Assembly (NCBI GenBank): GCA_949358305.1
Contig: OX442319.1
Coordinates: 8,060,001 to 8,124,000 of the forward strand
Direction of reading: 5' to 3'
Source: Strigamia acuminata
Taxonomy: Eukaryota > Arthropoda > Chilopoda > Geophilomorpha > Linotaeniidae
DNA: 64,000 bases
The notes below the pieces were generated by a model. That model worked only from the letters and a program-made list of their open reading frames with translations. It made no database searches and had not been told where the DNA came from. The position numbers and the translations under genes are program-made. Below, one piece after another: positions 9,395-18,817 of the stretch (its first letter is position 1; each line of letters opens with the position of its first letter).

Positions 9395-9690
9395 GGAGGA
9401 ACCGTCCAGTTCAGAGGCAGCCTCTCAGTCACCACTCAGTCGCAGTGTAGGGGTACAGACTTCTATGGAACTTGTCGTTGTCCCTAAGGGCACGATAGAA
9501 GAACTAACAGCTGCAATTAACAAATTGACAACTACACTCAAACGTTTTTCCTCACCCTAACAACAACCTTCTCATATTCATATATTCATACATTTTTAAA
9601 TACGGAGTACTTTGAACTCGCCGAAAACTCAGAATTACAAATCGTTCACGCTGAGAATCGATACCAGCGATGTTCCAGAAGTAGTCCGTA
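9395..9690. repeat. Direct repeat D1, copy 2
   Basis: Second copy of 8480-8776. It ends in a doubled ATGTTCCAGAAGTAGTCCGT (9672-9710). A third partial copy of the tail occurs at 10205-10275. Confidence 0.7.
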
Positions 9691-9710
9691 TGTTCCAGAA
9701 GTAGTCCGTT

Positions 9711-10204
9711 ACGTAAAATCATGGATTTTGCCCATATTTTTGACTTTACTTATTTTGTTTTGCCTTTTGGTTTACATTATAATGTGCGTCAAGATTTGAC
9801 GCACTATCACGCTTTAGTTGGTTGCCCTACGAGCAACACCTTAGCTTATATGGTATTTGATTACTGAGCAACGGTGTAAAGTTTCCCTCTAGTTGACAGC
9901 TGGGGGAAACAAGTTGGCAATGGAGGTGGAAAGATAGGTTTATTTGCCTCAACTCCAACTTTGCCACCCTGGCTTTGTTGGTGGATTTTCCCGCCAAAAT
10001 CCCACAACCCTTTTGGAACTGGATTCAATGACCCTGTGACCATGGAAAGTAAATAGTAGGTAAGCCAAAGTTACATTTATTGCATTAATTTATTTATTAG
10101 AAAGACTTTAGTGGGTTTCCACTAAAGTCCTCAATGGTTTTGACCTAAGTTGATGTGTTATTTGGTTACCTGTATTTGTTCAGAGTCAATTGTTAGTAAT
10201 CAAA
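9711..10204. other. Intergenic, no gene seen
   Basis: AT-rich with GC-richer islands. A stretch at 9880-10045 has an open minus-strand frame without coding signature. It is bounded by two copies of the CGATACCAGCGATGTTCCAG motif (about 9659 and 10239), so it may itself be inserted DNA. Confidence 0.4.
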
Positions 10205-10286
10205 CTCGGAATTATACATATCGTTCACGCTGAGAATCGATACCAGCGATGTTCCAGAAGTAGTCCGTTACGTAACGTTAAAATTC

Positions 10287-10562
10287 ATGGATAGTTTCCA
10301 ATTTCTCGTGAGCAGTTTAGCCAATTTGGCAAAAAATTTAGAGAAGTCGCAGTTCGTTGTCTTTCGAAGCGAGTTTAACGGCGAGGAAATTGATTTTCTT
10401 TTGAGGAAAGGAGTGTACCCTTACAGATATATGACCAAATGGTCAAAATTTCAAGAAGATAAACTTCCGCCGATAGAAGAATTTGAGAACATAACCCACG
10501 ACGAATACCAATATGCCCAGTTACGAGTATATGAAAAGTACTTACACACTTCCTCACATTAA
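10287..10562 (+). pseudogene. Polinton/Maverick-type DNA polymerase B fragment
   Basis: This 91-codon ORF contains FQFLVSSLANLAKNLEK, SEFNGEEIDFLLRKGVYPYR, YMTKWSKFQEDKLPPIEEF and THDEYQYAQ. The block 'RKGVYPYxYM..W.KF.E.KLPP...F' is a landmark just inside the DNA polymerase family B proteins of Polinton/Maverick-like elements and related mobile DNA in arthropods. Nothing of the exonuclease or polymerase catalytic motifs remains on either side, and the frame ends at a stop after HTSSH. It is a small relic. A full-length protein would replicate the element by protein priming. Such polymerases also occur in some viruses, so the donor element is not fixed by this piece. Confidence 0.6.
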
Positions 10563-10607
10563 AGTCATTTAATTTCAAATTTGCAAACTTACTGCATTTT
10601 ACCTTGC

Positions 10608-10893
10608 TGAGGTGCCCGTCGACCTGAAAAAATTGGCTCGACACAAAGCCCAACTCCTAGCCAAGAAAGAGATTTTGGCGGGATTAGATGAGCGAATCAG
10701 CAATTTGATCGCCGACAATAACGAAGCTGTGGCCGACCAAGAAACGGCAGATGTTTACCAAAAGCGATTGATCGACCAAATGGAGGATTTGGCACAACAC
10801 GGAACATTTTCGAAACCTGAACCAAACTTCACCCAAAAAAGGAGGACTTTACACATTTGCAACTTTGGATTTTCACATGGTCGCCTGCCTTAG
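10608..10893 (+). pseudogene. BEL/Pao gag N-terminus, second copy
   Basis: PVDLKKLARHKAQLL, AKKEILAGLDERISNLIADN and ETADVYQKRLIDQMEDLAQH continue the same domain as 1285-1507 and extend it by about 35 codons of predicted coiled helix. The initial ~30 residues are missing. After about 10850 the frame changes character and ends at 10893. It is a truncated retroelement relic. Confidence 0.55.
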
Positions 10894-11029
10894 ACTGTAT
10901 TAGTTAATGTAAACAGGATATGGCCAGACTCCGCACTGTATAACTTTCTCAAGTTTTTTGAGAGAAATTAGGATTGCCAAAGAGAATTAAAATAATTACA
11001 GGAAATAAACAGGATGTAGCCCTTACAAT

Positions 11030-11280
11030 TCTGTGGGAAGTGCATGGAATTGAGCTTATGGGAAATGCTATTTCCTATTAGCATGAGGAGAATCCTCAGT
11101 CTGAACACATCATTGAAACTGAACACATCTTTGGAAAATTGCCCCTGAAACTGAAAAACATTTCTTGGTCAACTTGAAGATTTTACTTCAATATTTTGGA
11201 TTCACTGCTTGAATAATCAGTCCTGGTTATTCTGAGCTATCATGGGTTATTGTCTTTGCAACAAAAAGATAGGAGGCTTT
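11030..11280. repeat. Dispersed repeat R-230, copy 1
   Basis: This shares about 230 bp with 22408-22645 (for example GGGAAATGCTATTTCCTATT in one and TACAGGAAATGCTATTTCC in the other, then GAGGAGAATCCTCAGTCTGA and CTTGGTCAACTTGAAGATTT). An LTR-like tail with AATAAA (11339-11344) and a PBS follows, so it may be LTR sequence. Confidence 0.65.
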
Positions 11281-11406
11281 TCTTACATTTCAGCATTATG
11301 TTTATATGTTTGTTTAACCTTGGACCAAGGTTTAACCCAATAAATGGTTAATTTCAGCTAATGACTTCAACAAGAGTTACACCATCGTGTACAAATTTGA
11401 TGTATG

Positions 11407-11440
11407 ATAAATTAACAAATTAACAAATTAACAAATTAAC
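11407..11440. repeat. AAATTAAC microsatellite
   Basis: About four copies of an 8-bp unit, AAATTAAC, just before the LTR end. Confidence 0.8.
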
Positions 11441-11478
11441 TTTTGCCACGCTCAGAGCAAGTCCTTTCAAACCTCACA

Positions 11479-11495
11479 TGGCGCAGTCGACAAAG
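11479..11495 (+). promoter_or_regulatory. Ty3/gypsy-type primer-binding site after an LTR end
   Basis: The sequence CCTCACA is followed at 11479 by TGGCGCAGTCGACAAAG. TGGCGCAGTCG is the tRNA-Ser-type PBS used by several insect gypsy elements. Only leader DNA follows; no gag is readable downstream. Confidence 0.5.
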
Positions 11496-11797
11496 AACTA
11501 AGGAAAATCCAAAGAAAAAAACCGAGAAGACCTGAAGATTATGAGGGGCACACGACTGATGGAGGGCAACACGATAACGAGCAGCGTGGTGAAAGGAAAA
11601 CCACAAGAAGAAAAGGAGCGAAAGGAAGAAAAGAAAAGAAATACAACTAGATTTGCAACAAACAAAAAAAAAAGAAAACACACAGAAACACATGGAACGA
11701 GCAAATTCGGACGGATTACTCAATGAATAGAGCGCCCGCGTCGAAAAAGGCGGGAAACAGGTTTCTACTCGTTGCAACGTGTCATTCTTTGTTCGCC

Positions 11798-12175
11798 ATG
11801 GCTCTTAGCAAGTCCTTCTTTGTTTATTCTCCTGCCGAGTACGATTATCGTGTCGAAGAAGTTATTTTGAAGCGTAAAGATGACACCCGATTTATTATCC
11901 GAGAATTTGGCGTTTTGGGAAATCATCCTCATCTTAATGTGCTTTTTGCTTTGTCTGCTGTCTGCGTGCGTGCGTGGTTGAAACGTGAGTTGAACAAAAT
12001 CAATTTGGAATTTAAACTACCGATGTTTAAGGTGTCTAAAGTTAAATCGGAGGACAATGTCGCCAATTATTTATCGAAGGAAAGTCATCGTGAGATAATC
12101 TACAAGTCAATGTCGGATGATGAGTGGGACGCGATGGTTCAGCGCGGGAAAGATAATTTGGTAAATGTTGTGTAG
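11798..12175 (+). pseudogene. HUH-type replication initiator-like ORF, degraded
   Basis: The start at 11798 was chosen for its context (GCCATGG); the frame is open from 11723. The 125-residue product has a strand-rich pattern. Residues 31-50 read RFIIREFGVLGNHPHLNVLF and residues 87-94 NVANYLSK. In rolling-circle Rep proteins of small ssDNA viruses and plasmids, the same spacing holds an E-x-G-x-PHLHVL strand (the HUH metal site) and the tyrosine motif Y-x-x-K. Here Tyr91 and Lys94 are kept, but the second His of HUH is Asn47, so metal binding is probably lost. A TAG ends the ORF, and the same frame continues for 22 more codons. I call it a likely endogenous relic of an ssDNA replicon. A remote chance match is possible. 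Confidence 0.4.
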
Positions 12176-12833
12176 GAACAAATTTTAACTAATTTGCATG
12201 ACAATACCAGCGTTTTGGAGCAAATCTATACCAAAATTTGAAGAAAATTAAGGAAAATTTGGTTTTGCCTCCAAATGTAGAAGTAATGTAGAATAAATCA
12301 GCTCTAAAAACAAGTGGTTTTTACTTGGAAACAATCAACAAAAATTAAAAAACATTTAACAAAAATTTTGAGAAAATTTTATTGAAAATTTAAGAAGATT
12401 TAACGAAAATCATAAGAAGATTCAAAGAAAATTTGAATTAACGAAAATTCCAAGGAATTTAAAGGAAATTTCAGGGAGTTTCAAGAAAGAATTCAAGGTT
12501 TTAAGACGATTTTGAGATTTTGAGATTTTGAGATTTTGAGATTTTGAGATTTCGGGACTTTAGGATTTCAAGATTTAAGAAAAAAACCTCTAAGATTTGG
12601 GACCGAAGAAGTTTTATATTTGCACAAATGACAATTAAATGAAAGTTTGTATTTGTAACAACTAATAGTCTGATTAATTATAATCAGATATCCTGGGATC
12701 ATTTGATGTAGTAAATTAGAAGTTTCGAGGAAATGAATTTTTGACAAACAAAATGAAAGTGACGCAACAATGAACATGCAATCATTCTTGGGCCGCCATT
12801 TACTTAGAAAATAATTTTAGCAAATTTATTGCA
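12176..12833. other. AT-rich intergenic region with AGATTTTG microsatellite
   Basis: Simple-sequence drift of GAAAATT words, and five copies of an AGATTTTG-like unit at about 12509-12552. No gene was seen. It forms the upstream region of the gene that starts at 12834. Confidence 0.5.
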
Positions 12834-14805
12834 ATGCTATCTGTAGTAAAATCTCCAATTTTAAATTCAAACTTACGGGAATCCCAAAACACAAGCTCTT
12901 TTGATTCAACCTACAAATCGGAATACTGCGACCGTTTCATACCATCGTTTCCTTTGTGGACTCCACTCAAAAAAGAACCACACGGTGCAGATCTGTTGAA
13001 TACCGACCGTCAGTTTTTGGTGTATTGGAAAGACAGTGCGTCCCACGAATCCCACATCGACCCCGAAGTACACAAGAGGAAGAAAACAGTCGCGTGCATC
13101 CGTAAAGACTCGAACAAGACAACTTACAGACACCACACGGATTCAACCTTTGAAAATCACACGCAGACAACGTACAAAGAGTCTTTTCGAATGTTGCCGT
13201 TGGAAACCAAACATCAAATTAAAATCCCCGTGTCCAATATACCGTTTGATACCGAAGAATTCTTTAAAATACCGCAAACAAACAACAAGAGAGATTACAA
13301 ATGGCATTCGACTAACGATATAGAAAGAGCTCAACCATTTCTAAACTTAAAAAACTACCCGTCGCCGATTTATAAAGGCGACGATCGTCCTTGGCGGCAA
13401 AGCGAAACCAGCGAGAAATTTGAAAATCCAAACGTCTATCCACCAAATAAGGAAATTAAAATCGAAAAAAAGACAAATTATCGTATCGATGGCACTAATA
13501 TCATCGGGCAGACATCTGATCCCACTGCATTTCCACCGAAATCATCGGTGTATGATTGTTCTTACACCGCAAAGCCGGTGTCGAAGCGTCACGAAAGTCC
13601 AAGCCCAACCACGCTTATTTTGGGAGATAATAGAATTTCTTTCCATCAATGGCGCAAATCACTCGTTCATCAAGATTTTTCATTTAAGCAAGGACTCAGA
13701 GCTGAACCGGCGAAGCAGTATCCATTTAGATTGGGACATCCTAGTTGTGATGCTAATTACTGTACGACTGTATCTAGTGATGACTATCAGAAGCTTGGTT
13801 TACAAAAATCGAATGAGATTGACCCTAATTGGACACACCATGTCAGTAAGGTTGTGATTGGACGACCTGAATATGTGGAAACTCCAATATCAACATCTCA
13901 TGAGCTCTTTCCTCCTTGGCCGCGCGGTGACCGATGTAAACGAAAATATTATTCCAAGTGGCAACTTGGAGATAATGAAAGTATGTGATTTCAGGGTTGG
14001 ATTAAGGGAAGGGGAAGGCTTTGTTTGTGGAAAAATGCATTTTGTTTGTGGAAAAATGCATTTTGTTTGTCTAAAAATGCAAAAACTAAAAATGCAAAAC
14101 TAAAAATACAAAATTTGAAAATGCAAAATGCAAAAACAAAATGCAAAAACAAAATGCAAAAACAAAATGCAAAATCTAAAAATTTCTTTTTTGAACATTT
14201 TTCTTCAGTAAAATTTTTTTTTTGGAATAAAGGGGCCACCAAAGCCTTGATCCAGCCCTGAATGGTTTATACAATATTATCACGTTATTTCCATTTTTTT
14301 TTATTCCAGGAGCTATGAACTCAGCAACTGAGTTTTCCAAAGCATATGGAAATCCAATCTATGATGCACACCGACCCTCAGAATTCAAAGATGTAAATTT
14401 TAGTTTGGATAAAACCATAAACGAAATGAGTTTACGTTGCGAATTAGAGCATCATGATACTTGGGGGCCCTGGGAACTGACAAATGGAGCAACAAATTTA
14501 AAGAAATTAAATCAAATCAAAATAAGCAATAATTTATTTTATTATTTTTGGTTTATCTCGATATTTTCAACCAATTATTATAAATTTATTTACAAATTAC
14601 GTAGGAAACCCACATTATGAACGAAAATAATAAAGGTGTTTGCGACGATGGAACAACATACAAAGATCATTACAAAGGACACACGGCGTCATTGCCGAAA
14701 AATTGTAACCGGTTTAAACAGCAAGACAGATTTGTTAAAATTCCGTATTTTAATCCGCCACGTGACCAAGGCGACTGCTCAACTGTTTCATTCATTACGG
14801 CATAA
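12834..14805 (+). CDS. Unrecognised gene, possibly axonemal/microtubule-associated
   Basis: The probable exons are 12834-13980, 14310-14488 and 14605-14805. The first intron is GT-AG (gaaa/gtatgt, ttccag/gagct). The second works in frame only with a GC donor (gga/gcaaca) and sums with the others to exactly 508 codons plus stop. AATAAA follows at 14865-14870. The protein is soluble, rich in Tyr, Pro and His, with no signal peptide or membrane segment. It has spaced short motifs such as SFDSTYKSEYCDRF, NKTTYRHHTDSTF, QTTYKESF and, in exon 3, DDGTTYKDHYKGH. Recurrent S/T-T-Y-K-x-x-Y/F motifs at regular spacing are typical of SAXO-like and other microtubule inner proteins of cilia and sperm tails. 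That role is a suggestion, not a match I can prove. Confidence 0.6.
14025..14190. repeat. AAAATGCA-type simple repeats inside intron 1
   Basis: Two tandem copies of a 21-bp unit with AAAATGCATTTTG, then several AAAACAAAATGC units. Related AAAATGCA words form the larger tandem array in a YARS2 intron (32740-33150). Confidence 0.65.
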
Positions 14806-15149
14806 AGAATAGATGCGAATTATCATGGAAATGTAATGAGATTTACTGTCATGTCAAATGCTACAATAAATTTTCAAGAAATGAATACAAATGAATCGTA
14901 TCCAAATTGCCATTTTTGCCACACATCGGCGCTACTATTACCGACCAGAAAATTTACGATGTCCAGTGTCCTGTATAAAAATAGAACTTTTTATGAAAAC
15001 CAAGACTTTTATTTTAATTGAACGAGTTGTCAAAGTTGAGTTGAAAGAAGCAGATACTGATAATTGCCACCAAATGCGGTGATGAAAAGATTTGAGTTTG
15101 TTGAACCCCCATTTGTCTCATTTCTGAGAAACTTTACCCCTTTTACTAA
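14806..15149. other. 3' flank of the 12.8-kb gene
   Basis: Contains the poly(A) signal at 14865-14870. Open frames of about 60 codons here lack coding signature. Confidence 0.4.
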
Positions 15150-15262
15150 TAAGTGTTTTTGACCTGAATAAACTACGGTAGTGCACATTTTACTTTTCAC
15201 CAAGAGAGTCGTGGTTATTTTCACGGCTAAAAATCACTGTATTCACTTGAAATCAGAACATT
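15150..15262 (+). repeat. LTR-like fragment related to 1015-1115
   Basis: GAATAAACTACGGTAGTGCA, then TTTTACTTTTCACCAAGAGAG and AAAATCACTGTATTCA, parallels the 3' half of the LTR at 890-1200. It ends directly at the 15-bp minisatellite, suggesting the array grew from its edge. Confidence 0.5.
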
Positions 15263-15267
15263 TGAAA

Positions 15268-16047
15268 AAGTTCATTTGAAACAAGTTCATTTGAAACAAG
15301 TTCATTTGAAACAAGTTCATTTGAAACAAGTTCATTTGAAACAAGTTCATTTGAAACAAGTTCATTTGAAACAAGTTCATTTGAAACAAGTTCATTTGAA
15401 ACAAGTTCATTTGAAACAAGTTCATTTGAAACAAGTTCATTTGAAACAAGTTCATTTGAAACAAGTTCATTTGAAACAAGTTCATTTGAAACAAGTTCAT
15501 TTGAAACAAGTTCATTTGAAACAAGTTCATTTGAAACAAGTTCATTTGAAACAAGTTCATTTGAAACAAGTTCATTTGAAACAAGTTCATTTGAAACAAG
15601 TTCATTTGAAACAAGTTCATTTGAAACAAGTTCATTTGAAACAAGTTCATTTGAAACAAGTTCATTTGAAACAAGTTCATTTGAAACAAGTTCATTTGAA
15701 ACAAGTTCATTTGAAACAAGTTCATTTGAAACAAGTTCATTTGAAACAAGTTCATTTGAAACAAGTTCATTTGAAACAAGTTCATTTGAAACAAGTTCAT
15801 TTGAAACAAGTTCATTTGAAACAAGTTCATTTGAAACAAGTTCATTTGAAACAAGTTCATTTGAAACAAGTTCATTTGAAACAAGTTCATTTGAAACAAG
15901 TTCATTTGAAACAAGTTCATTTGAAACAAGTTCATTTGAAACAAGTTCATTTGAAACAAGTTCATTTGAAACAAGTTCATTTGAAACAAGTTCATTTGAA
16001 ACAAGTTCATTTGAAACAAGTTCATTTGAAACAAGTTCATTTGAAAT
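15268..16047. repeat. 15-bp minisatellite, 52 near-perfect copies
   Basis: The unit is AAGTTCATTTGAAAC, repeated without visible change for 780 bp. Because 15 is a multiple of 3, the array is open on both strands (LKQVH on +, QMNLF on -), but this is an automatic effect and not evidence of a protein. Only the last unit diverges (GAAATAAG). Copy identity this high means recent expansion or homogenisation, or an assembly-collapsed estimate of a longer array. Confidence 0.97.
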
Positions 16048-16090
16048 AAGTTGACCAAATGAATCGCCATGTGATTTATAGATGAACGGG

Positions 16091-16206
16091 GTTTGTTAAC
16101 ATCTTTTACATAATTAAAACTCATGGATCTTCTACTGGGCACAAATTGCCCACTGCCAGTGGAAGATCCATGACTTTTAATTATGTACTAAAAGATGTTA
16201 ACAAAC
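16091..16206. repeat. Foldback (inverted repeat) of about 45-bp arms
   Basis: The arm GTTTGTTAACATCTTTTACA... at 16091 is matched in reverse at the end 16187-16206. The arms meet at a short loop around GGGCACAAATTGCCC. Both arms encode the same peptide on opposite strands (RSM[ST]FNYV...KDVNKP). Confidence 0.85.
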
Positions 16207-16433
16207 CTTTCTTTGCAACCCTAGGTGATCCAATACCAACAAACCAGGTAAAAAAATTTCTACATCAAATGGCCACTAATTACCAAAAACCTACGTGCAC
16301 ACTGAACGTAACGATTGGCACGAGTTTTATTCGAGTGCGCCACCCAAAGCCAAAAGTGACGTTAGGCGTATTCCTTTGTTTTTTGTGCCTAGTTGTGGAC
16401 AGTGTGATGTGTTTGCTCTTGTTTGTTTTCTAA
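16146..16433 (+). pseudogene. Unrecognised coding-like fragment starting in the foldback
   Basis: The frame reads SGRSMTFNYVLKDVNKPFF, TLGDPIPTNQ and KKFLHQMATNYQKPT, with a possible donor (ACCAG/GTAAAA) after PTNQ. The first part is duplicated in inverted orientation in the left foldback arm. That suggests exon-like sequence was copied during a rearrangement. The function is not recognised. Confidence 0.3.
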
Positions 16434-16929
16434 ACACTCCTCTGTGTAGGTATTTCGATGGACGGCATCCAGCGAGAGCAGAGAGGTCAACAGGAGTTTT
16501 ATGGTGCGTCAACGTGCAAACCAAGAAAAGCGGGAGGTTCGAACGAACAGGTGAGTGTATTCTTTTCTAACATTGTCAGAATGAATTAAAACTAACAGTG
16601 TGCTTATTCTAGGGTCTTCTATTCGAACTAGAAGTCTACTTGAAACCGAAGAAAGCAAAGAAATATGACAGTAAGCAAAAGAATTAATTCTAAAACGAAT
16701 TCAAACTAATTTCAGCATGTATTTGCAGGAAAAAACAACAAGAAGAGGAGGGAGAATGCAAAAATGCAAAAATGAACAATTTAGGAATGTTGACAAGGCG
16801 TATCATCAGTTTTGTCTTAAAATGGGCAATTTATGTTTGTTTTGAGGGACATAGGAGAATAATTTTATAAATATTCAAAAAAGTTAAATAAATTTTTCAA
16901 AAACTTGAATTCTAACAACCTCGTTCTTA
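16434..16929. other. Intergenic, no gene seen
   Basis: Possible splice-like words, but no frame over 60 codons with coding character. AATAAA-like words at 16887. Confidence 0.4.
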
Positions 16930-17271
16930 TCACCTCACTGCTTGAGCTGAAGCGAAAGACTGTAACACACTTTTACCAGACAATTTCCAGCCATATCACA
17001 TGACACCTTTGTAACCAATTACAAAATTAACAGTTTTTCAAAAGAGGTCACGTCCGCTGAAAAATTATTAATTCTATTTCTGATTTAAAGAAAATGTTAT
17101 TAGCAGTTTTTCAAAAGAGGTCACGTCCTCTGAAAAATTGTTAATTCTATTTCTCTTTTAAAGAAAATGTTAATTGCATCTATTGGTCAAAGCGAATCAC
17201 GTGTTATACCAGCAAAATTGTATCGTAACATTAATTTGCATACGTTTGTTTTCACTGCGGCAGTGAGGTGA
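16930..17271. mobile_element. MITE with TA target duplication
   Basis: 342-bp element with terminal inverted repeats TCACCTCACTGC and GCAGTGAGGTGA, flanked by TA on both sides (16928-16929 and 17272-17273). That is the target choice of Tc1/mariner-type transposons. Inside, a roughly 72-bp block containing AAAAGAGGTCACGTCC is tandemly duplicated (about 17029-17172). It has no ORF. A diverged relative lies near 24340-24600. Confidence 0.7.
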
Positions 17272-17690
17272 TAGCAAATGATGCCGTCAAACCCAACACC
17301 AGATGGCGCCCCGAACGGTCATTGGGAGCACAGCAATCAAAAACCAAGAATGACCACTACTTGGCAAAACCAAGTCAAGGAAAAATGAAAATATTTAAAT
17401 GTAAATATTTTGAAATAAAAGTTTAAAATCGCATATTTGAGATTTAAAACTCACCATCACCATAGTCTGATTTTCCCATTCTTTGAAGGGCACTATTTGT
17501 TGAACCCCAAAGTGGATATAACAGATTATTGCAAGTACCATCTATGCTCCTATATGCCGACAAACTACAAACAGGAACTTCTCTACAAGATGATTTTAGT
17601 TGTGTGTTCCAAAGCGAAACAAATTTAAGATCAGGTCCTTCACTTTAAGAAAGAAAAAAATCAAAAATTAAAATTACAACACCAGATTGT
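17272..17690. other. Intergenic, with a PBS-like word
   Basis: AGATGGCGCCCCGAACGGTC near 17301 resembles a Lys-type primer-binding site (TGGCGCCC). No LTR end or gag could be matched around it, so it is only noted. Confidence 0.25.
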
Positions 17691-18175
17691 ACATTGTTAT
17701 TTGAAAAATATTTTTTTACTTAAAAACTGTTTCAAAGAGGTTTTGCCAGTTGCACTGTCCATGCCAGCTATTCCAAATTTACTACAATCTACGATGGAGA
17801 AACAAATGTTTAAAATTCAAGTTCACAACGAGTATGATTATAAGATTTTGTGCAAACTTGCGATTGTATTGAAGATACTAAGAACAAAGGTTTATATCTT
17901 TTATTTCATTCTATCAAAATTCGATTTTGTATTAATTTCAAATTTTTTTTATTATCACAACCAGGGCCAGAAAAATGTGCCATCACCACATCTGGAAATT
18001 GGAATTGGTGAGAGATCGATTGATATGCAGAATAGCAATGGTGGGTTTAAAAATTGTTATTTGAAAAATATTTTTTTTACTTAAAAACTGTTTCAAAGAG
18101 ATTTTGCCAGTTGCACTGTCCATGCCAGCTATTCCAAATTTAATAGAATCTACAGTGGACTAACAAATGTGTAGG
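17691..18175 (+). repeat. Dispersed repeat R-BB, copies 1 and 2
   Basis: Two partial copies in tandem, the second from about 18045, share a block that starts TTGAAAAATATTTTTTTAC and includes GTTGCACTGTCCATGCCAGC. A third copy lies at about 21225-21560. Copy 1 contains a GT-AG-like interruption (AAGATACTAAGAACAAAG, then TTATCACAACCAG). The peptide LPVALSMPAIPNLLQS is kept in all copies, so the source was coding. I do not recognise it. Confidence 0.65.
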
Positions 18176-18817
18176 ATTCAAGTCGGCTGGTGGTAACGGC
18201 AGGTTGATCCGTGGGTCGTAGAGCGCTGTTTGCTTCCCTAATTCCTTTGCGCGATCCACTTTGTTACGGATCTTCGCTTCTTCCAGGATCAGAACCTGCG
18301 CTTCTTGCTTATAAGCCTCGAAGATCGGTCTTCCTTCCGCGCCCCTCGGTTGAAGAGGAATAACCGCCGCCGCTAGATTTCTCCGTTCAACGTTAATCTC
18401 CAGCAAACGACGGAAATTTCTCTTCACCGCTCGCTGAGATTGCTCTCGAATAATTCTCAAACCCCTTGGTGTTAATTTCTTTTTCTCAATACCTTCAGTT
18501 TTACGACGCAAGGTTCTGTTTCGCTTACGTCGCTCCTGACTGTTTTTCTTTTTGATAAACTTCGGGTCGTTTGGATCTAGCATCATTGGTGGCTGGCTGT
18601 GACCTTTCTTACGTCTGTTGGTAAATGGACGCTCGAACTGGACTATGTCTTCCAATTTAACCGTTTTACTGGTACCCGCTGTTGGATTATTCAGGTCTAT
18701 ACTCCTGTCGTACCAGTTCCACATGGCCATCGGGTCGATCTCTACTTCAGCTTGATCAGGCATTACGTCGTTTAAGTCCGTTGACTCGCTATTGTTCGTG
18801 TTCGTGGACAAGTTCAA
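18140..18817 (-). CDS. Basic, charged 225-aa ORF, unrecognised
   Basis: Long open frame on the minus strand with start Met at 18817. The N-terminus is acidic and polar (SESTDLNDVMPDQAEVEIDP), then strongly basic, with KKKNSQERRKRNRTLRRKT and a second basic helix RGLRIIREQSQRAVKRNFRR. The C-terminal part has a coiled-coil-like helix (EAYKQEAQVLILEEAKIRNK). There is no Cys-His cluster, signal peptide or membrane segment. GC content is well above the flanks, which begin sharply at the R-BB repeat (about 18175), so this may be a retroelement gag relic or a viral-like insert. It is not similar to the extra ORF of the gypsy element at 58015. Whether it is expressed is unknown. Confidence 0.35.
   Translation of the reverse strand: MNLSTNTNNSESTDLNDVMPDQAEVEIDPMAMWNWYDRSIDLNNPTAGTSKTVKLEDIVQFERPFTNRRKKGHSQPPMMLDPNDPKFIKKKNSQERRKRNRTLRRKTEGIEKKKLTPRGLRIIREQSQRAVKRNFRRLLEINVERRNLAAAVIPLQPRGAEGRPIFEAYKQEAQVLILEEAKIRNKVDRAKELGKQTALYDPRINLPLPPADLNPTHLLVHCRFY

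Noticed and set aside
14315-14620. Exon 2 of the 12.8-kb gene running to the stop at 14620
   Set aside because: The tail after the donor at 14488 is hydrophobic, low in coding signature and AT-rich. A splice to 14605 keeps the frame and the poly(A) context.
15268-16047. CRISPR array
   Set aside because: Units are contiguous with no spacers and the host is a eukaryote. It is a minisatellite.
15243-16142. Long ORF on each strand across the 15-bp minisatellite
   Set aside because: A tandem unit of 15 bp (a multiple of 3) without stops makes frames open automatically. There is no start context, domain or conservation, so neither is a protein gene.
17301-17320. PBS of a Lys-type retroelement
   Set aside because: No LTR end or gag could be found beside it, so the 15-base similarity alone is not enough.
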